The position numbers and the translations under genes are program-made. Positions 53,941 through 63,259 of a stretch of DNA of 64,000 bases are shown piece by piece (the stretch's first letter is position 1; each line of letters starts with the position of its first letter). Source of the stretch: Idiomarina piscisalsi (lineage in GTDB: Bacteria; Pseudomonadota; Gammaproteobacteria; Enterobacterales; Alteromonadaceae); NCBI RefSeq assembly GCF_002211765.1, contig NZ_CP022133.1, positions 62,001 to 126,000 on the forward strand, in the 5' to 3' direction. The notes under the pieces were generated by a model that saw only the letters and a program-made list of their open reading frames with translations, ran no database searches and was not told the DNA's origin.

Positions 53941-54411
53941 TTATTTTAACCAATTCTCGGGAAGTTCCCACGAGGCCTTGTGAACACTCCCGTCCCAGGT
54001 CTGCAAAGTGACCCAAACGCGGTGTTCAGATTCATATTTTTGTGGTGCAATAGCGTGCACATGCTGCAGTAATTCGCTGCCATGCAAAATGCCGACGTCG
54101 TCACTTTCAAGTGTGTCTAAAGGGACGGGCTCTTCACCAATATTCACATACCCCTGACGAATGTCGCTAACCTGACCTTCATTGATATACGCAGAAAAAT
54201 CTTTCACCCAGTCTTCGTGATGGGCGTACGGCGCCTCGTTATTTAACGGCTGTATGGCAACTTCAAAAGGCCCTACCGACTTTTCCTCCCAGACGTCCGG
54301 GAATTCCGGCGGTTGGAGTTGCTCGTACAAAAAGTAAAAAGGCAGAATGAGAATTAAGCCACTCAACTTAAATTTATTACGATTCCAAAATGTATTCTTA
54401 CGGCGCGCCAT
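53941..54411 (-). CDS. Membrane-anchored protein of unknown function in the iron cluster
   Basis: A 156-residue protein with one N-terminal membrane helix (about 14-30, FKLSGLILILPFYFLYEQL) after a basic start, then a periplasmic part: EEKSVGPFEVAIQPLNNE, HHEDWVKDFSAYINEGQVSDIRQGYV, and a C-terminal RVWVTLQTWDGSVHKASWELP that looks like a beta sandwich. I do not recognise the family by name. Its ATG shares its first base with the PepSY stop (TAATG), so the two are translationally coupled. A role in ferrisiderophore reduction or release with the PepSY protein is inferred. Confidence 0.85.
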   Translation of the reverse strand: MARRKNTFWNRNKFKLSGLILILPFYFLYEQLQPPEFPDVWEEKSVGPFEVAIQPLNNEAPYAHHEDWVKDFSAYINEGQVSDIRQGYVNIGEEPVPLDTLESDDVGILHGSELLQHVHAIAPQKYESEHRVWVTLQTWDGSVHKASWELPENWLK

Positions 54412-55556
54412 TAATTTGCTCCCTCACTTTGCAGAGACTCTCGCAGTGGTGTCTTTTTCTCTTTTGCGGCTTTAACGGTGCGAGATCCCCAAATTAAGAA
54501 ACCCGTAATCGACATGGCGGACAGTATCAGCCCGAAAATGAACCAAATGGCTTTAGTCCAAATACCACCAATAGTCCCGTAGTGAAGTGGGTCAACAATA
54601 TGCTGAATGGTCTGTAATGCACCCATGGTCTCGGGTGTCGTTTCGCTCGCTATCTCGCCGGTCCATGGGTTTATGTTGACGCGGTAAGAGTAGTCATCGA
54701 AGAACACGGTGTCGCCACCGCCCATAATTTTGAACATGTCGCGATTATGCTCCGGCATCATAATGTAGCTTGGGCGGAACTCAGGGAAGCGTGCTTCCGT
54801 TGTTTTCATAGCGTCAGCAAAGGTCACTGGTGGGTCAGCTTTCTCGCCAAGTGGTATGTCAGAAGCTTCCACTAACGGCGGATGCGCTTCAATATCTATG
54901 TCGGCGTGCCACATAACCTGCTGAGTAAAGTACCAGAGGCCGGTCAGGCTCATGACAATAAGGAACCAAATTGACCAAACTCCGCCGTGTTTGTGCAAGT
55001 CGGTTAGCAGTGTTTTTTTACCTTGTTTCGCGCGGATCTTCGGTTGTGTATAAGCGCGCCAAAAGCGCTTATAAATAACCAAACCGGTGACCAAAGCGCC
55101 AATCATTACAAATGACATGGCGGAAACCAGGTAATAACCCACGCTGTAGCTGCTTTGCCATGGGAATAACAACCAACCGTGCAATGAACGCATGAAGTTA
55201 ATAAAGGTAATGCCTTGGTTGACTTCCTGAATTTCGCCGGTGTATTGGTTTACGTAAGCAATGCCCGACGGAATGGTCTCGGTCGAGAAAATAACGGCAT
55301 TAATGAGGTAAGGCTCAAAGGTCATGACCGTTGTAATGTTGGCTGACGGATAAGCGTTTTGCACCGTCGCAACTAACTCAGAAATAGGTTGGGCGGCTAG
55401 GTTATTCGGGTTAACCGCGCGCGCATTTTCGTTAAATAGCCAGGTTAACTCGTGGCTGAACACTGCTATCGTTCCCGTAATACAGATAAAACAAAACAGT
55501 ATCCAGATGGGTAGCGAGCACCATCCGTGCAGTTTGAACCATTGCCTTTGCGTCAT
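54411..55556 (-). CDS. PepSY-associated membrane protein (PiuB-like)
   Basis: A 381-residue inner membrane protein of the PepSY_TM family (PF03929). It has a helix near 14-35 (SLPIWILFCFICITGTIAVF), two further central helices around 140-160 and 195-215, PepSY-like periplasmic segments (AYPSANITTVMTFEP, RFPEFRPSYIMMPEHN), and a C-terminal helix about 340-365. Members next to siderophore receptors are thought to reduce or process ferrisiderophores in the periplasm. It is divergent from the second receptor and coupled to the next gene. Confidence 0.92.
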   Translation of the reverse strand: MTQRQWFKLHGWCSLPIWILFCFICITGTIAVFSHELTWLFNENARAVNPNNLAAQPISELVATVQNAYPSANITTVMTFEPYLINAVIFSTETIPSGIAYVNQYTGEIQEVNQGITFINFMRSLHGWLLFPWQSSYSVGYYLVSAMSFVMIGALVTGLVIYKRFWRAYTQPKIRAKQGKKTLLTDLHKHGGVWSIWFLIVMSLTGLWYFTQQVMWHADIDIEAHPPLVEASDIPLGEKADPPVTFADAMKTTEARFPEFRPSYIMMPEHNRDMFKIMGGGDTVFFDDYSYRVNINPWTGEIASETTPETMGALQTIQHIVDPLHYGTIGGIWTKAIWFIFGLILSAMSITGFLIWGSRTVKAAKEKKTPLRESLQSEGAN

Positions 55557-55587
55557 TTTTTCTACTCTCTAAAAAACTTTCCGCAAA

Positions 55588-55640
55588 TGATATTGCTAAT
55601 AGGAACGATTATCAAATACAATTACAAAAAGTAATAGTTC
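55588..55640. promoter_or_regulatory. Divergent iron-control region with Fur-like motifs
   Basis: TAGGAACGATTATCA at 55600-55614 (reverse TGATAAT perfect, other half 3 of 7), TGATATT near 55588, and, read on the minus strand, AATGAGAACTATTAC at about 55630-55644 give overlapping Fur half-sites. Each single site is weak, together they suggest Fur control of both the PepSY pair and the second receptor. Confidence 0.5.
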
Positions 55641-55669
55641 TCATTTGTGGTTTAGGGGTGGATTTTCAA

Positions 55670-57811
55670 ATGAATCAGTTTTCAAAAAGTTCTTTAGCGT
55701 TAGCCATTGCGTCAATCATGCTTTCATCGGCTGCTATTGCGCAGGAAAATGACAGTGCAGAGTCGGAAAAATCAGAAGGCCAACAGAAAGAAAAGATTTT
55801 TGAGCATATTAAGGTAACCGGCAGTCCGCTGGATCGTGCGACAACAGCCACAGGGTTGCCACTCACGTTGCGTCAGACGCCTCAGTCTATTTCGGTGATT
55901 GATCGCGAATTCATTGATGGCTTCGCATTAGACACGGTAGCCGATGTTATGCAGTTTGCACCAGGTATTCAGGCACAACAGGCTGAAACGGATCGCTTCT
56001 TCTTCCGCTCACGCGGTCGTGACGTGACGAACTTCCAGTTCGACGGCGTACCCATTGCGTACAATAGTTTCTTTAGTGAAGCCTTGGCGGACTCAGTCGT
56101 TTTTGAGCGGGTGGAAATTGTGCGTGGTGCTACCGGTCTGTTAACCGGCGCGGGTGAACCTTCTGCAGCCATTAACCTGATTCGTAAGCGTCCTAAATAT
56201 GAAGACGGCGGCTATGCGAGTGTGGGTGTCGGTTCATGGAGTAATTATCGCTTTGAGGCTGACCATTCTCAAACATTGACGGAAGACGGCAATGTGAAAG
56301 CACGAGTGGCAATGGCCTATGAAGAAGGCGAAAGCTACGTCGACCTGTCGGAAAAAGAAAATGCGCAAATTTACGCGGTAGTAACCGCTGATTTAACGAC
56401 CCAAACTCGTTTGACGGTAGGTGCTGATTACAGCGAACGTAACCCGAAAGGCAGCATGTGGGGTGCATTGCCACTGTTTTATGCTGACGGTACTCAAGCC
56501 GATGATTTGCCGGTAAGTACGACAACCGCATCACCATGGAATAAGTGGGACAGAGAAAGCACGAATGCTTTTGTGCAACTTGAGCACGCCTTCGATAACG
56601 GCTGGGATATTCAAATGGATGTTGAACGCCGTGAAGGTGAGATGGATGGGTATCTATTATACTTCTCAGGGTTTCCGAATAAAGAAACTGGAGAAGGCTT
56701 AAGCGCCTCGCCAAACCATTATGTTTCAGACAGAGAGCAAACCTCATTTCGTGTGTTAGCTTCGGGGCCGTTTGAGCTACTTGGTCGCGAGCACCAGTTA
56801 ACGGCAGGTGCTCTTTATGCTGAGCAGGATGTTAACGCCACGTCTTACGGTATTACCGATACCATTATTATTCCTAGCCTGTTCGACTGGGGGAATGGTG
56901 TTCCGCGTCCAAACTTTAGCGATACACCCTCGTACAGTACGTTGGAGTCTCATACTCAGGAAGGTATTTACGCGGCGGCTCAGTTGAGTTTAACGGACGA
57001 ATTTACTGCAATTATTGGTAACCGCTTAACCAACTACGACTCGCTGTCTGAGTCACCTTGGGCAACCAGCGACTACGAGAACTCAAGCGTCAATACGCCG
57101 TATCTCGGCCTTGTTTACGATGTTACCGACATTATCTCTACGTACGCCAGCTACACCGAAATTTTCCAGCCCCAAAATGCATTTAATGCGGATGGAGAGT
57201 TGATTGGTCCAATTGAAGGGTCTAACTCAGAGCTTGGTATTAAAGGTGACTTCTTTAATGAAGCGCTTTCTGCCAGCTTTGCTGTTTATAAAGTCAAAGA
57301 AGATAACTTAGCCATCAATGATCCGGATAACACGGACCCGCTGCCAGGTACGACCGTTTTTCCGTCTATTGGTGTGGATGGGGCAGAAAGCGAAGGTTAT
57401 GAGCTAGAGCTTAACGGTAAGCCAACGGATACTGTGAATATTTTCTTCAGTTATACGCATAACGAATCGACTGATCGCGACGGTTCAGATTACGCGCCAT
57501 ACCTGCCGGAAGATATGATGAAAGCCAGTGTGCTTTACACGGCTACTAATGCGCTTAAGCTTGGTGTTAATGCGAACTGGCAAAGTGAGGTATCTAACCC
57601 GGGTATTGGTCCTAATGGTGAAACCTTTACTCAGGACAGTTATACAGTGGTAAACGCCATGGCGAATTACAACTTAGGTAAAAACCTCGAGCTAAGCCTG
57701 AACGTCAACAACCTGTTCGATGAGAAGTATTATTCAAGTATCGACTTTTACGACCAAGGGTTTTTCGGCGCAGAGCGCAACGTTGAGCTGAGCCTTAAAT
57801 ACGCCTGGTAA
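55670..57811 (+). CDS. TonB-dependent siderophore receptor (FhuE/FpvA-like)
   Basis: A 713-residue outer membrane receptor. Signal peptide of about 25 residues; FEHIKVTG is a plausible TonB-box area; plug with TLRQTPQSISVIDREFIDGF, FFFRSRGRDVTNFQFDGVPI and VEIVRGATGLLTGAGEPSAAINLIRKRP, typical of FhuE/FpvA-type hydroxamate receptors. The barrel ends in Trp (LSLKYAW). I use the ATG at 55670; a GTG at 55658 overlaps the AGGGG ribosome site. A strong terminator follows, so it is a single-gene transcript. Confidence 0.95.
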   Translation: MNQFSKSSLALAIASIMLSSAAIAQENDSAESEKSEGQQKEKIFEHIKVTGSPLDRATTATGLPLTLRQTPQSISVIDREFIDGFALDTVADVMQFAPGIQAQQAETDRFFFRSRGRDVTNFQFDGVPIAYNSFFSEALADSVVFERVEIVRGATGLLTGAGEPSAAINLIRKRPKYEDGGYASVGVGSWSNYRFEADHSQTLTEDGNVKARVAMAYEEGESYVDLSEKENAQIYAVVTADLTTQTRLTVGADYSERNPKGSMWGALPLFYADGTQADDLPVSTTTASPWNKWDRESTNAFVQLEHAFDNGWDIQMDVERREGEMDGYLLYFSGFPNKETGEGLSASPNHYVSDREQTSFRVLASGPFELLGREHQLTAGALYAEQDVNATSYGITDTIIIPSLFDWGNGVPRPNFSDTPSYSTLESHTQEGIYAAAQLSLTDEFTAIIGNRLTNYDSLSESPWATSDYENSSVNTPYLGLVYDVTDIISTYASYTEIFQPQNAFNADGELIGPIEGSNSELGIKGDFFNEALSASFAVYKVKEDNLAINDPDNTDPLPGTTVFPSIGVDGAESEGYELELNGKPTDTVNIFFSYTHNESTDRDGSDYAPYLPEDMMKASVLYTATNALKLGVNANWQSEVSNPGIGPNGETFTQDSYTVVNAMANYNLGKNLELSLNVNNLFDEKYYSSIDFYDQGFFGAERNVELSLKYAW

Positions 57812-57830
57812 ATTAACTGGGTAATTACAG

Positions 57831-57864
57831 AAAGGGCAGTGCAACAACACTGCCCTTTTCTTTT
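57831..57864 (+). terminator. Terminator of the second receptor gene
   Basis: AAAGGGCAGTG and CACTGCCCTTTT form a 9-11 bp stem around a CAACAA loop with a T-rich 3' side. Confidence 0.92.
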
Positions 57865-57929
57865 GCCCGTTGCTAAGCCCCCTGCAACTTGCTATAAATG
57901 CGCGCAAATTCTGCAACGCTTTAAATCTC

Positions 57930-58826
57930 ATGAGCCAGTCGTCCGATACCGTTGTTATGGTGCGCCCGTATCACTTTGCGTCGAACCCGGAAACCATGGG
58001 TGACAATGCCTTTCAGTCGCTGGCGAAAGACGGGGTTGATATCGCTGAGGCGGCTTATAACGAAGTGACTGAAGCGGTCGGTAAGCTGCGTGAACATGGC
58101 GTTCAGGTGCACTTATTTGAAGATGAAACCACAGCAACGCCCGACTCGGTTTTCCCCAATAACTGGTTCAGCACCCATGCCTCTGGCGAACTGATTTTAT
58201 ACCCGATGTATTGTGAAAACCGTCGCAAAGAACGTCGCCCGGATATTATTGAGTTTCTTTGCAGTCAATATGGTTACCACGAACTTATTGATTGTAGCGC
58301 GCAGGAAAATGACGGTGTTTTTCTGGAAGGCACAGGCTCAATTGTGTTCGACCATGAACATAAGCTTGCTTACGCTGCCCGCTCTAAGCGTATGCATGAA
58401 AGCGCATTGAAAGCGCTTTGCCAAAAACTGGGTTACGAACCTGTGGCGTTTGACGCCACCAGCCGAGGTGGCAAGCCAGTGTACCATACCAATGTGCTGA
58501 TGGCCGTTGGCAGTGACTTTGTCATGGCGTCTGTTGATATGATTCGCGATGATAAGGAACGGCGCCAGTTTGTGGATACGGTGGCGAGAAGTCGTAAAAC
58601 TCTGGTCGAACTGACAGAAGAGCAAATTGAACACTTTGCCGGCAATACTCTGGAGTTAACGGTAAATGGCAGCAATTTATTAGCCATTTCCTCAACAGCC
58701 TATAACACTTTAAGCACTGATCAGGTACAAGTACTGGAACAGTGGGTGACATTAGTGCCCATTAACGTGCCTACCATTGAGCTAGGCGGCGGCTCAATTC
58801 GTTGTATGCTGGCGCAGGTTTTCTAA
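57930..58826 (+). CDS. ctlX: CtlX-like guanidino/citrulline hydrolase (amidinotransferase fold)
   Basis: A 298-residue protein of the pentein superfamily resembling CtlX, the citrulline utilisation hydrolase. Signatures: MVRPYHFASNPET, TPDSVFPNNWFSTH, ENDGVFLEGTGSIVFD (acidic catalytic residue), PVYHTNVLMAVG (His) and the C-terminal nucleophile in LGGGSIRCMLAQVF. The annotated CtlX family is tied to citrulline or arginine use; substrate here is inferred. I use the ATG at 57930, since the longer start adds a non-conserved leader. It begins about 70 nt after a terminator. Confidence 0.87.
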   Translation: MSQSSDTVVMVRPYHFASNPETMGDNAFQSLAKDGVDIAEAAYNEVTEAVGKLREHGVQVHLFEDETTATPDSVFPNNWFSTHASGELILYPMYCENRRKERRPDIIEFLCSQYGYHELIDCSAQENDGVFLEGTGSIVFDHEHKLAYAARSKRMHESALKALCQKLGYEPVAFDATSRGGKPVYHTNVLMAVGSDFVMASVDMIRDDKERRQFVDTVARSRKTLVELTEEQIEHFAGNTLELTVNGSNLLAISSTAYNTLSTDQVQVLEQWVTLVPINVPTIELGGGSIRCMLAQVF

Positions 58827-58861
58827 GCCGATTTTACTATAAGTTAGCTTTATAAAATAAA

Positions 58862-59074
58862 TTGAAAATATTCTTTGACATTATAATAAATGAGCGTACA
58901 GTGGACGGCGTTGGATAAGAAACAGTTAGTTAAACACTCCTCTACGTAACATTATTAGAAGTAATCGTCTCGTCCTGTAGTTTTAAGTTTCACATTTTTT
59001 ACCCCGCACGATCATCGGCGTCGAGATTGTCTCGGTCCGGTACTTATATATTTTTAAAATTTCAGGATATTATT
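58862..59074 (+). promoter_or_regulatory. cspA promoter and long cold-shock leader with cold-box-like start
   Basis: A perfect -10 TATAAT (58882-58887) has TTGAAA 14 nt upstream (58862-58867), a short spacer. The likely mRNA start falls at the TGAGCGTACAGT (58891-58902), close to the E. coli cold box TGACGTACAGA. The leader then runs about 180 nt to the ATG, similar in length to E. coli cspA's 159 nt. Hairpins include CGAGA/TCTCG near 59021-59033. Confidence 0.6.
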
Positions 59075-59284
59075 ATGTCTAATACAGTAAACGGTGTTGT
59101 TAAGTGGTTTAACGAAGCAAAAGGTTTTGGTTTTATCGAGCAGCAAGGTGGCGCAGACGTATTTGCTCACTTTAGCGCGATTGTAAGCGACGGTTTCAAA
59201 ACCTTAGCTGAAGGCCAACGCGTTTCTTTCTCAGTGACCCAAGGCCCGAAAGGCCCTCAAGCTGAGAACATTCAAGCGCTATAA
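59075..59284 (+). CDS. cspA: Cold-shock protein, CspA family
   Basis: A 69-residue single OB-fold RNA chaperone. RNP1 is [11 protein letters not shown]2 is VFAHFSAI, with the normal start [18 protein letters not shown]. Binds single-stranded RNA and melts secondary structure after cold shock. The start is the ATG after AGGAT (59063-59067); an upstream in-frame extension has no homology. A long structured leader precedes and a terminator follows. Confidence 0.97.
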   Translation: MSNTVNGVVKWFNEAKGFGFIEQQGGADVFAHFSAIVSDGFKTLAEGQRVSFSVTQGPKGPQAENIQAL

Positions 59285-59334
59285 CTCCTTGCGAGTAGAG
59301 CCCTTGAAGTCGCTTTAAGCGAACCAAATTTAAG

Positions 59335-59359
59335 AAGCAGCCTACGGGCTGCTTTTTTT
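59335..59359 (+). terminator. Terminator of cspA
   Basis: AAGCAGCC and GGGCTGCTT form an 8-bp stem with a TAC loop, followed by TTTTTTT. Confidence 0.95.
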
Positions 59360-59422
59360 GTGCCTGAATTTTGTCACGAAACCCCGTAAACTTAAGTTTT
59401 AAAATTGATAAGAGCTTCCGCC

Positions 59423-60256
59423 GTGATACAGCCGTTTGACCAACTCATTTGCCCTCTGGACAAGCAACCTTTGCAACTGAACGAGCGCACCTGGTGCTGT
59501 GAAAACGGGCATAGCTATGACGTGGCAAAACAGGGCTACGTGAACTTGCTGCCGGTCCAGAATAAACGCTCGAAAGACCCCGGTGACAGCAAAGCGATGG
59601 TACAGGCAAGGCGGGAATACTTGAGTAAAGGTTGCTACCAGCCGCTTGCGCAGGCATTAGCTGATACAGTGTTAGCAATGGGCTCACAGGCTTTACTCGA
59701 TGCGGGTTGCGGTGAAGGGTATTACTTGCGCTATCTTGTTGAACAGGCCGAGCAAACAGAGACAGAGTTAAGTGTGGCCGCTCTGGATATTTCAAAATGG
59801 GCGGTACAGGCAGCAGCAAAGCAGGATAAGCGGTTGAGCTGGATGGTGGCATCGAATAACGCGATTCCGCTGGCAGACAATAGTGTCGATACCATTTTGT
59901 GCGTATTTGGTTTCCCGGTAGAAGCTGAGTTTAAGCGGGTTTTAAAACCGGGTGGGCGATTGATTATGGTTGATCCGGCGGTGAACCATCTAACGGAGCT
60001 AAAAGCCATAATTTACCCTGAGCTAAAGAACAAAAGTGAGACGTTGCCGATAACCGACCCAGATTATGAACTGACTTCAGAACAACGTGTTAACTTTCAG
60101 GTTGAACTGGATAATAACGACTCCATTAAAAACCTCCTGACTATGACGCCTCACCTCTACCGCGCTAGTAAAGAAGGCAGGGAGCGAGCAGAAAGCTTAC
60201 AAAGCTTGACCATAACGGTCGACGCCTGGGTACGAACTTTTAGAGTAAGCACATAG
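59423..60256 (+). CDS. rlmA: 23S rRNA (guanine(745)-N1)-methyltransferase RlmA
   Basis: A 277-residue SAM-dependent methyltransferase. A zinc-binding N-terminal module (LICPLDKQPL, TWCCENGHSYD: Cys-Cys-Cys-His) is followed by EGYVNLL-like KQGYVNLLPV and a Rossmann domain with motif I LLDAGCGEGYY and VLKPGGRLIMVDP. It methylates G745 in 23S rRNA helix 35; the target base lies at position 301 of this window. I use the GTG at 59423 (weak AAGAG upstream); a TTG at 59405 is an alternative that adds six residues. Confidence 0.93.
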   Translation: MIQPFDQLICPLDKQPLQLNERTWCCENGHSYDVAKQGYVNLLPVQNKRSKDPGDSKAMVQARREYLSKGCYQPLAQALADTVLAMGSQALLDAGCGEGYYLRYLVEQAEQTETELSVAALDISKWAVQAAAKQDKRLSWMVASNNAIPLADNSVDTILCVFGFPVEAEFKRVLKPGGRLIMVDPAVNHLTELKAIIYPELKNKSETLPITDPDYELTSEQRVNFQVELDNNDSIKNLLTMTPHLYRASKEGRERAESLQSLTITVDAWVRTFRVST

Positions 60257-60259
60257 CTC

Positions 60260-61393
60260 ATGCGCGCCGTTGTTCACTCAACAATAACGTCAATACCTAA
60301 GGCGGACTGGAACCGGTTGTTCAGCAGTGGCTATCCGTTTGCGCAATATGATTTCCTGCTGGCGCTTGAGCAGGGCGGTAGTCTTGGGCTGCAGCGAGGC
60401 TGGTTGCCTCAATACGTTGCGGTACATGATAATAGCGACACACTGGTTGCCATGATGCCGTGGTTTAAAAAGACCCATTCCTATGGTGAGTATTTGTTCG
60501 ACTGGGCGTTCGCTGAGGCCTTTGACCGTTACGGTTTTCAGTACTACCCCAAGCTGATTAACGCCATACCTTTTACTCCGTGTCAGGGACCTCGCCTGGC
60601 GACCGCTAAGGGCGTTAATGCCGCTGATGTTCTGCCGGTTATTGAATCTGCGCTGATGCAGGAGCACGATGTCAGCAACTTACAATGTCTGTACATTGAA
60701 CCGAATGTAAGCGAGGCACTGGCAGAAGAGGGTTGGTGGCAGCGCTTTGATATTCAGTTTCTCTGGCAAAACCGAGGTTATGACTCCTTTGACGACTTTC
60801 TAGGGGCTTTGGTGTCACGCAAGCGTAAGTCCATACGCAAAGAGCGGCAAAAGGTGTCAGAGCAAAGGGTCGAGATGCGAACCTTGCCGGGCAACGAGCT
60901 GACCGCAGATTTCTGGCATCAGTTCATTGTGTTTTATCAGCGTACTTACTTAAAGCGTTCGGGCCATGGCGGCTATTTAACACCAGCGACATTTCAGCTC
61001 TGGGGTGAGTTATTGGCGGAATATATTGTTGTGTTTGCAGCTTACCGAAACGACGAAATGCTGGCGGCGTCATTGTGCTTTAAAAGTGACAACACGCTTT
61101 ACGGGCGCTACTGGGGCTGTCAGGAAGAGCTTGAGTTTTTGCATTTTGAAGCCTGTTATTATCAGGGTATTGAATACTGCATCAACCATAACCTTGACTA
61201 CTTTGACGCCGGAGCCCAGGGGGAACATAAGCTGCATAGAGGCTTTGAACCGGTATTGCGTGAAGGTTTTTATCGGTTTATGCCGTCTCCTCTTAACGAC
61301 GCCATTGAGCAGTACTGTCAGGATGAGCGCGCTGCACTAAACGAACACATAAAAACATTACGAGCTTATCTGCCTTATAAAAATTGCGATTAA
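60260..61393 (+). CDS. PF04339 family protein (GNAT/FemAB-like fold)
   Basis: A 377-residue protein of the family described as peptidogalycan biosynthesis/recognition, with a double GNAT-like fold. Blocks: YPFAQYDFLLALEQGGS, YGEYLFDWAFAEAFDRYGFQYYPKL, IPFTPCQGPRL, RKRKSIRKERQKV, and FDAGAQGEHKLHRGFEPVL near the end. Enzymatic role unproven; an aminoacyl or acetyl transfer is likely (inference). It starts three bases after rlmA, so co-transcribed, and overlaps the convergent transporter gene by four bases. Confidence 0.9.
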   Translation: MRAVVHSTITSIPKADWNRLFSSGYPFAQYDFLLALEQGGSLGLQRGWLPQYVAVHDNSDTLVAMMPWFKKTHSYGEYLFDWAFAEAFDRYGFQYYPKLINAIPFTPCQGPRLATAKGVNAADVLPVIESALMQEHDVSNLQCLYIEPNVSEALAEEGWWQRFDIQFLWQNRGYDSFDDFLGALVSRKRKSIRKERQKVSEQRVEMRTLPGNELTADFWHQFIVFYQRTYLKRSGHGGYLTPATFQLWGELLAEYIVVFAAYRNDEMLAASLCFKSDNTLYGRYWGCQEELEFLHFEACYYQGIEYCINHNLDYFDAGAQGEHKLHRGFEPVLREGFYRFMPSPLNDAIEQYCQDERAALNEHIKTLRAYLPYKNCD

Positions 61394-63165
61394 TACAACG
61401 GCCAAACCAGCAGAATCATGACCAAAGCAACCGCGGTAACAACCAGCGATAGCGGCAAGCCTAACCGCCAATAATCACTGAAGTTATAACCGCCCGGCCC
61501 CATGACCAGAATATTCGACTGGTGCCCAATGGGTGTTAAAAATGGCACAGCAGCGCCAATGGCAACCGCCATTAAAAACGGATCCATACTGGCACCGAAA
61601 CTACCGGCCATGCTGATACCGATAGGTGCCATAAGCACCGCGGCAGCAGCGTTATTAACGATATTCGACAGCAGCATGGTAACAACCAGCAATAAACCAA
61701 CGGCCACAAACTCTGGCGCACCGGAGCTGATATAGAGCACACCGTTGGCAATGGTGTCAGCGGCACCGCTGCGCTCTAATGCTGAACCCAGCGGTATGGT
61801 TGCGCCAAGCAGCACAATAATAGGCCAGTCGATAGCATCGTATAGCTCGCGCAGGGGCAGAATATTGGTAATCACCATAAGCCCCGCTGCCAGTGCGAAG
61901 GCAACCGGTACAGAGAGTAATCCCAGAGCCGCCGATAAAATCGTTGCGGCAAAGATACCCAGTGGCAACGCCAGCTTTTTGGACGATCCGATACGCAAGC
62001 TGCGTTGCGCAAGCGGAAAACACCCAAAGCGCTGAAATACATCGGTCAGTGTCTCTGCATCGCCCTGCAATAACAGAACGTCGCCTGGCTTGAAGCGAAT
62101 ATTACCTAAAGCCGTACCGAGTTTTTGGCCTTCCCGCGCGACCCCAAGCACATTGATACCGTAGCGGCTGCGCAGTTTAATATCCGCCGCAGAGCGACCA
62201 ATAAGCCGTGAGTCGTGACCAACGATACCTTCAATAACGGTAATATCGTCTGATTTCAAAAAGCGTTCATCAATTTTTTCTTCGGCGTTGAGTTCTAAAC
62301 CGGTTCCGTCAATCACCTGTTGAATGGTTTCAGCGTTGGCTTCGACAATTAACACGTCTTCGGCTCTGAGTCTTAAATACCGAGCCGGTGCCGACCATCG
62401 CTTTTCACCGCGCTGCAATGCCACAATAACAAAGTCGTCTTCGGTGCGGTTCTCCAACTCGTAGAGTGTTTCGCCGATAAAGTCGGACTCTTTTGGGACA
62501 TACAATTCGGTGAGGTAACTGCTGACATCATAAAGCGATGCCGATTTGGATTTCCCGCTTTTCTCTGGAACCAGCCAATGGCTTAGAAACCACATAAACA
62601 ATAGGCCGGCAACGGCAATACCTAAGCCCACAGGGGTAAACTCGAAAATACCAAAAGACTCGCCCATGGCTTCGCGCCGTATATCCGAAATAATAATATT
62701 GGGCGGTGTACCGACCATGGTTATGGTTCCACCGAGTAGCGAACCAAACGCCATTGGCATGAGCAGTTTAGAAGGGTTATTGCCGCTGGCACGGGCCAGT
62801 TGCAGTGCGACGGGAATCATTATGGCCATGGTGCCGGTATTACTGATAAACGCTGAACAGACGGTCGTGACAGATGTGAGCGCTATCATTTGAATCCAAC
62901 GTTTGTCGCCAACTTTTTTCATGCCGGCCGCAAGAGCATCGACAACACCGGAGCGCCATAGCGCATGACTTATAATAAGAACGGCGGCGACGGTAATAAC
63001 CGCAGCATTGCCGAAACCGCTGAAAACCTCAGCCGCCGGAACTAGACCCAGAACGGCGGCCGACACAAGCGCCATCATGGCAACGAGGTCATAACGCCAT
63101 TTATCAATGACAAATAAAGCCAGCATTGCCAGCAAGATAATACCAATAAGCCATTGATCCAGCAT
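61390..63165 (-). CDS. SLC13/DASS-type anion transporter with two TrkA-C domains
   Basis: A 591-residue inner membrane transporter. N-terminal helices in five to six groups (about 3-200), two central cytoplasmic RCK_C/TrkA_C domains (about 205-375; SRYGINVLGVAREGQKLG and KPGDVLLLQGDAETL), then a second membrane half (about 395-590). ISNTGTMAIMIPVALQLA and NNAAAAVLMAPIGI are the CitT/DASS signature SNT motifs. Likely transports sulfate, dicarboxylate or similar anions. It is convergent with the PF04339 gene and divergent from a Vgb-like gene. Confidence 0.92.
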   Translation of the reverse strand: MLDQWLIGIILLAMLALFVIDKWRYDLVAMMALVSAAVLGLVPAAEVFSGFGNAAVITVAAVLIISHALWRSGVVDALAAGMKKVGDKRWIQMIALTSVTTVCSAFISNTGTMAIMIPVALQLARASGNNPSKLLMPMAFGSLLGGTITMVGTPPNIIISDIRREAMGESFGIFEFTPVGLGIAVAGLLFMWFLSHWLVPEKSGKSKSASLYDVSSYLTELYVPKESDFIGETLYELENRTEDDFVIVALQRGEKRWSAPARYLRLRAEDVLIVEANAETIQQVIDGTGLELNAEEKIDERFLKSDDITVIEGIVGHDSRLIGRSAADIKLRSRYGINVLGVAREGQKLGTALGNIRFKPGDVLLLQGDAETLTDVFQRFGCFPLAQRSLRIGSSKKLALPLGIFAATILSAALGLLSVPVAFALAAGLMVITNILPLRELYDAIDWPIIVLLGATIPLGSALERSGAADTIANGVLYISSGAPEFVAVGLLLVVTMLLSNIVNNAAAAVLMAPIGISMAGSFGASMDPFLMAVAIGAAVPFLTPIGHQSNILVMGPGGYNFSDYWRLGLPLSLVVTAVALVMILLVWPLY

Positions 63166-63259
63166 ACAAAGCCCGTCGTTTACTATTTATACAGTGAACA
63201 TTGCATAAGATACGATCGGGTGCAATATTTAGATGATGACCTAATCAGGAGGCATAACG

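Noticed and set aside
56193..56747. A 184-codon frame antisense to the second receptor
   Set aside because: The receptor frame is continuous and conserved there; the antisense product looks random.
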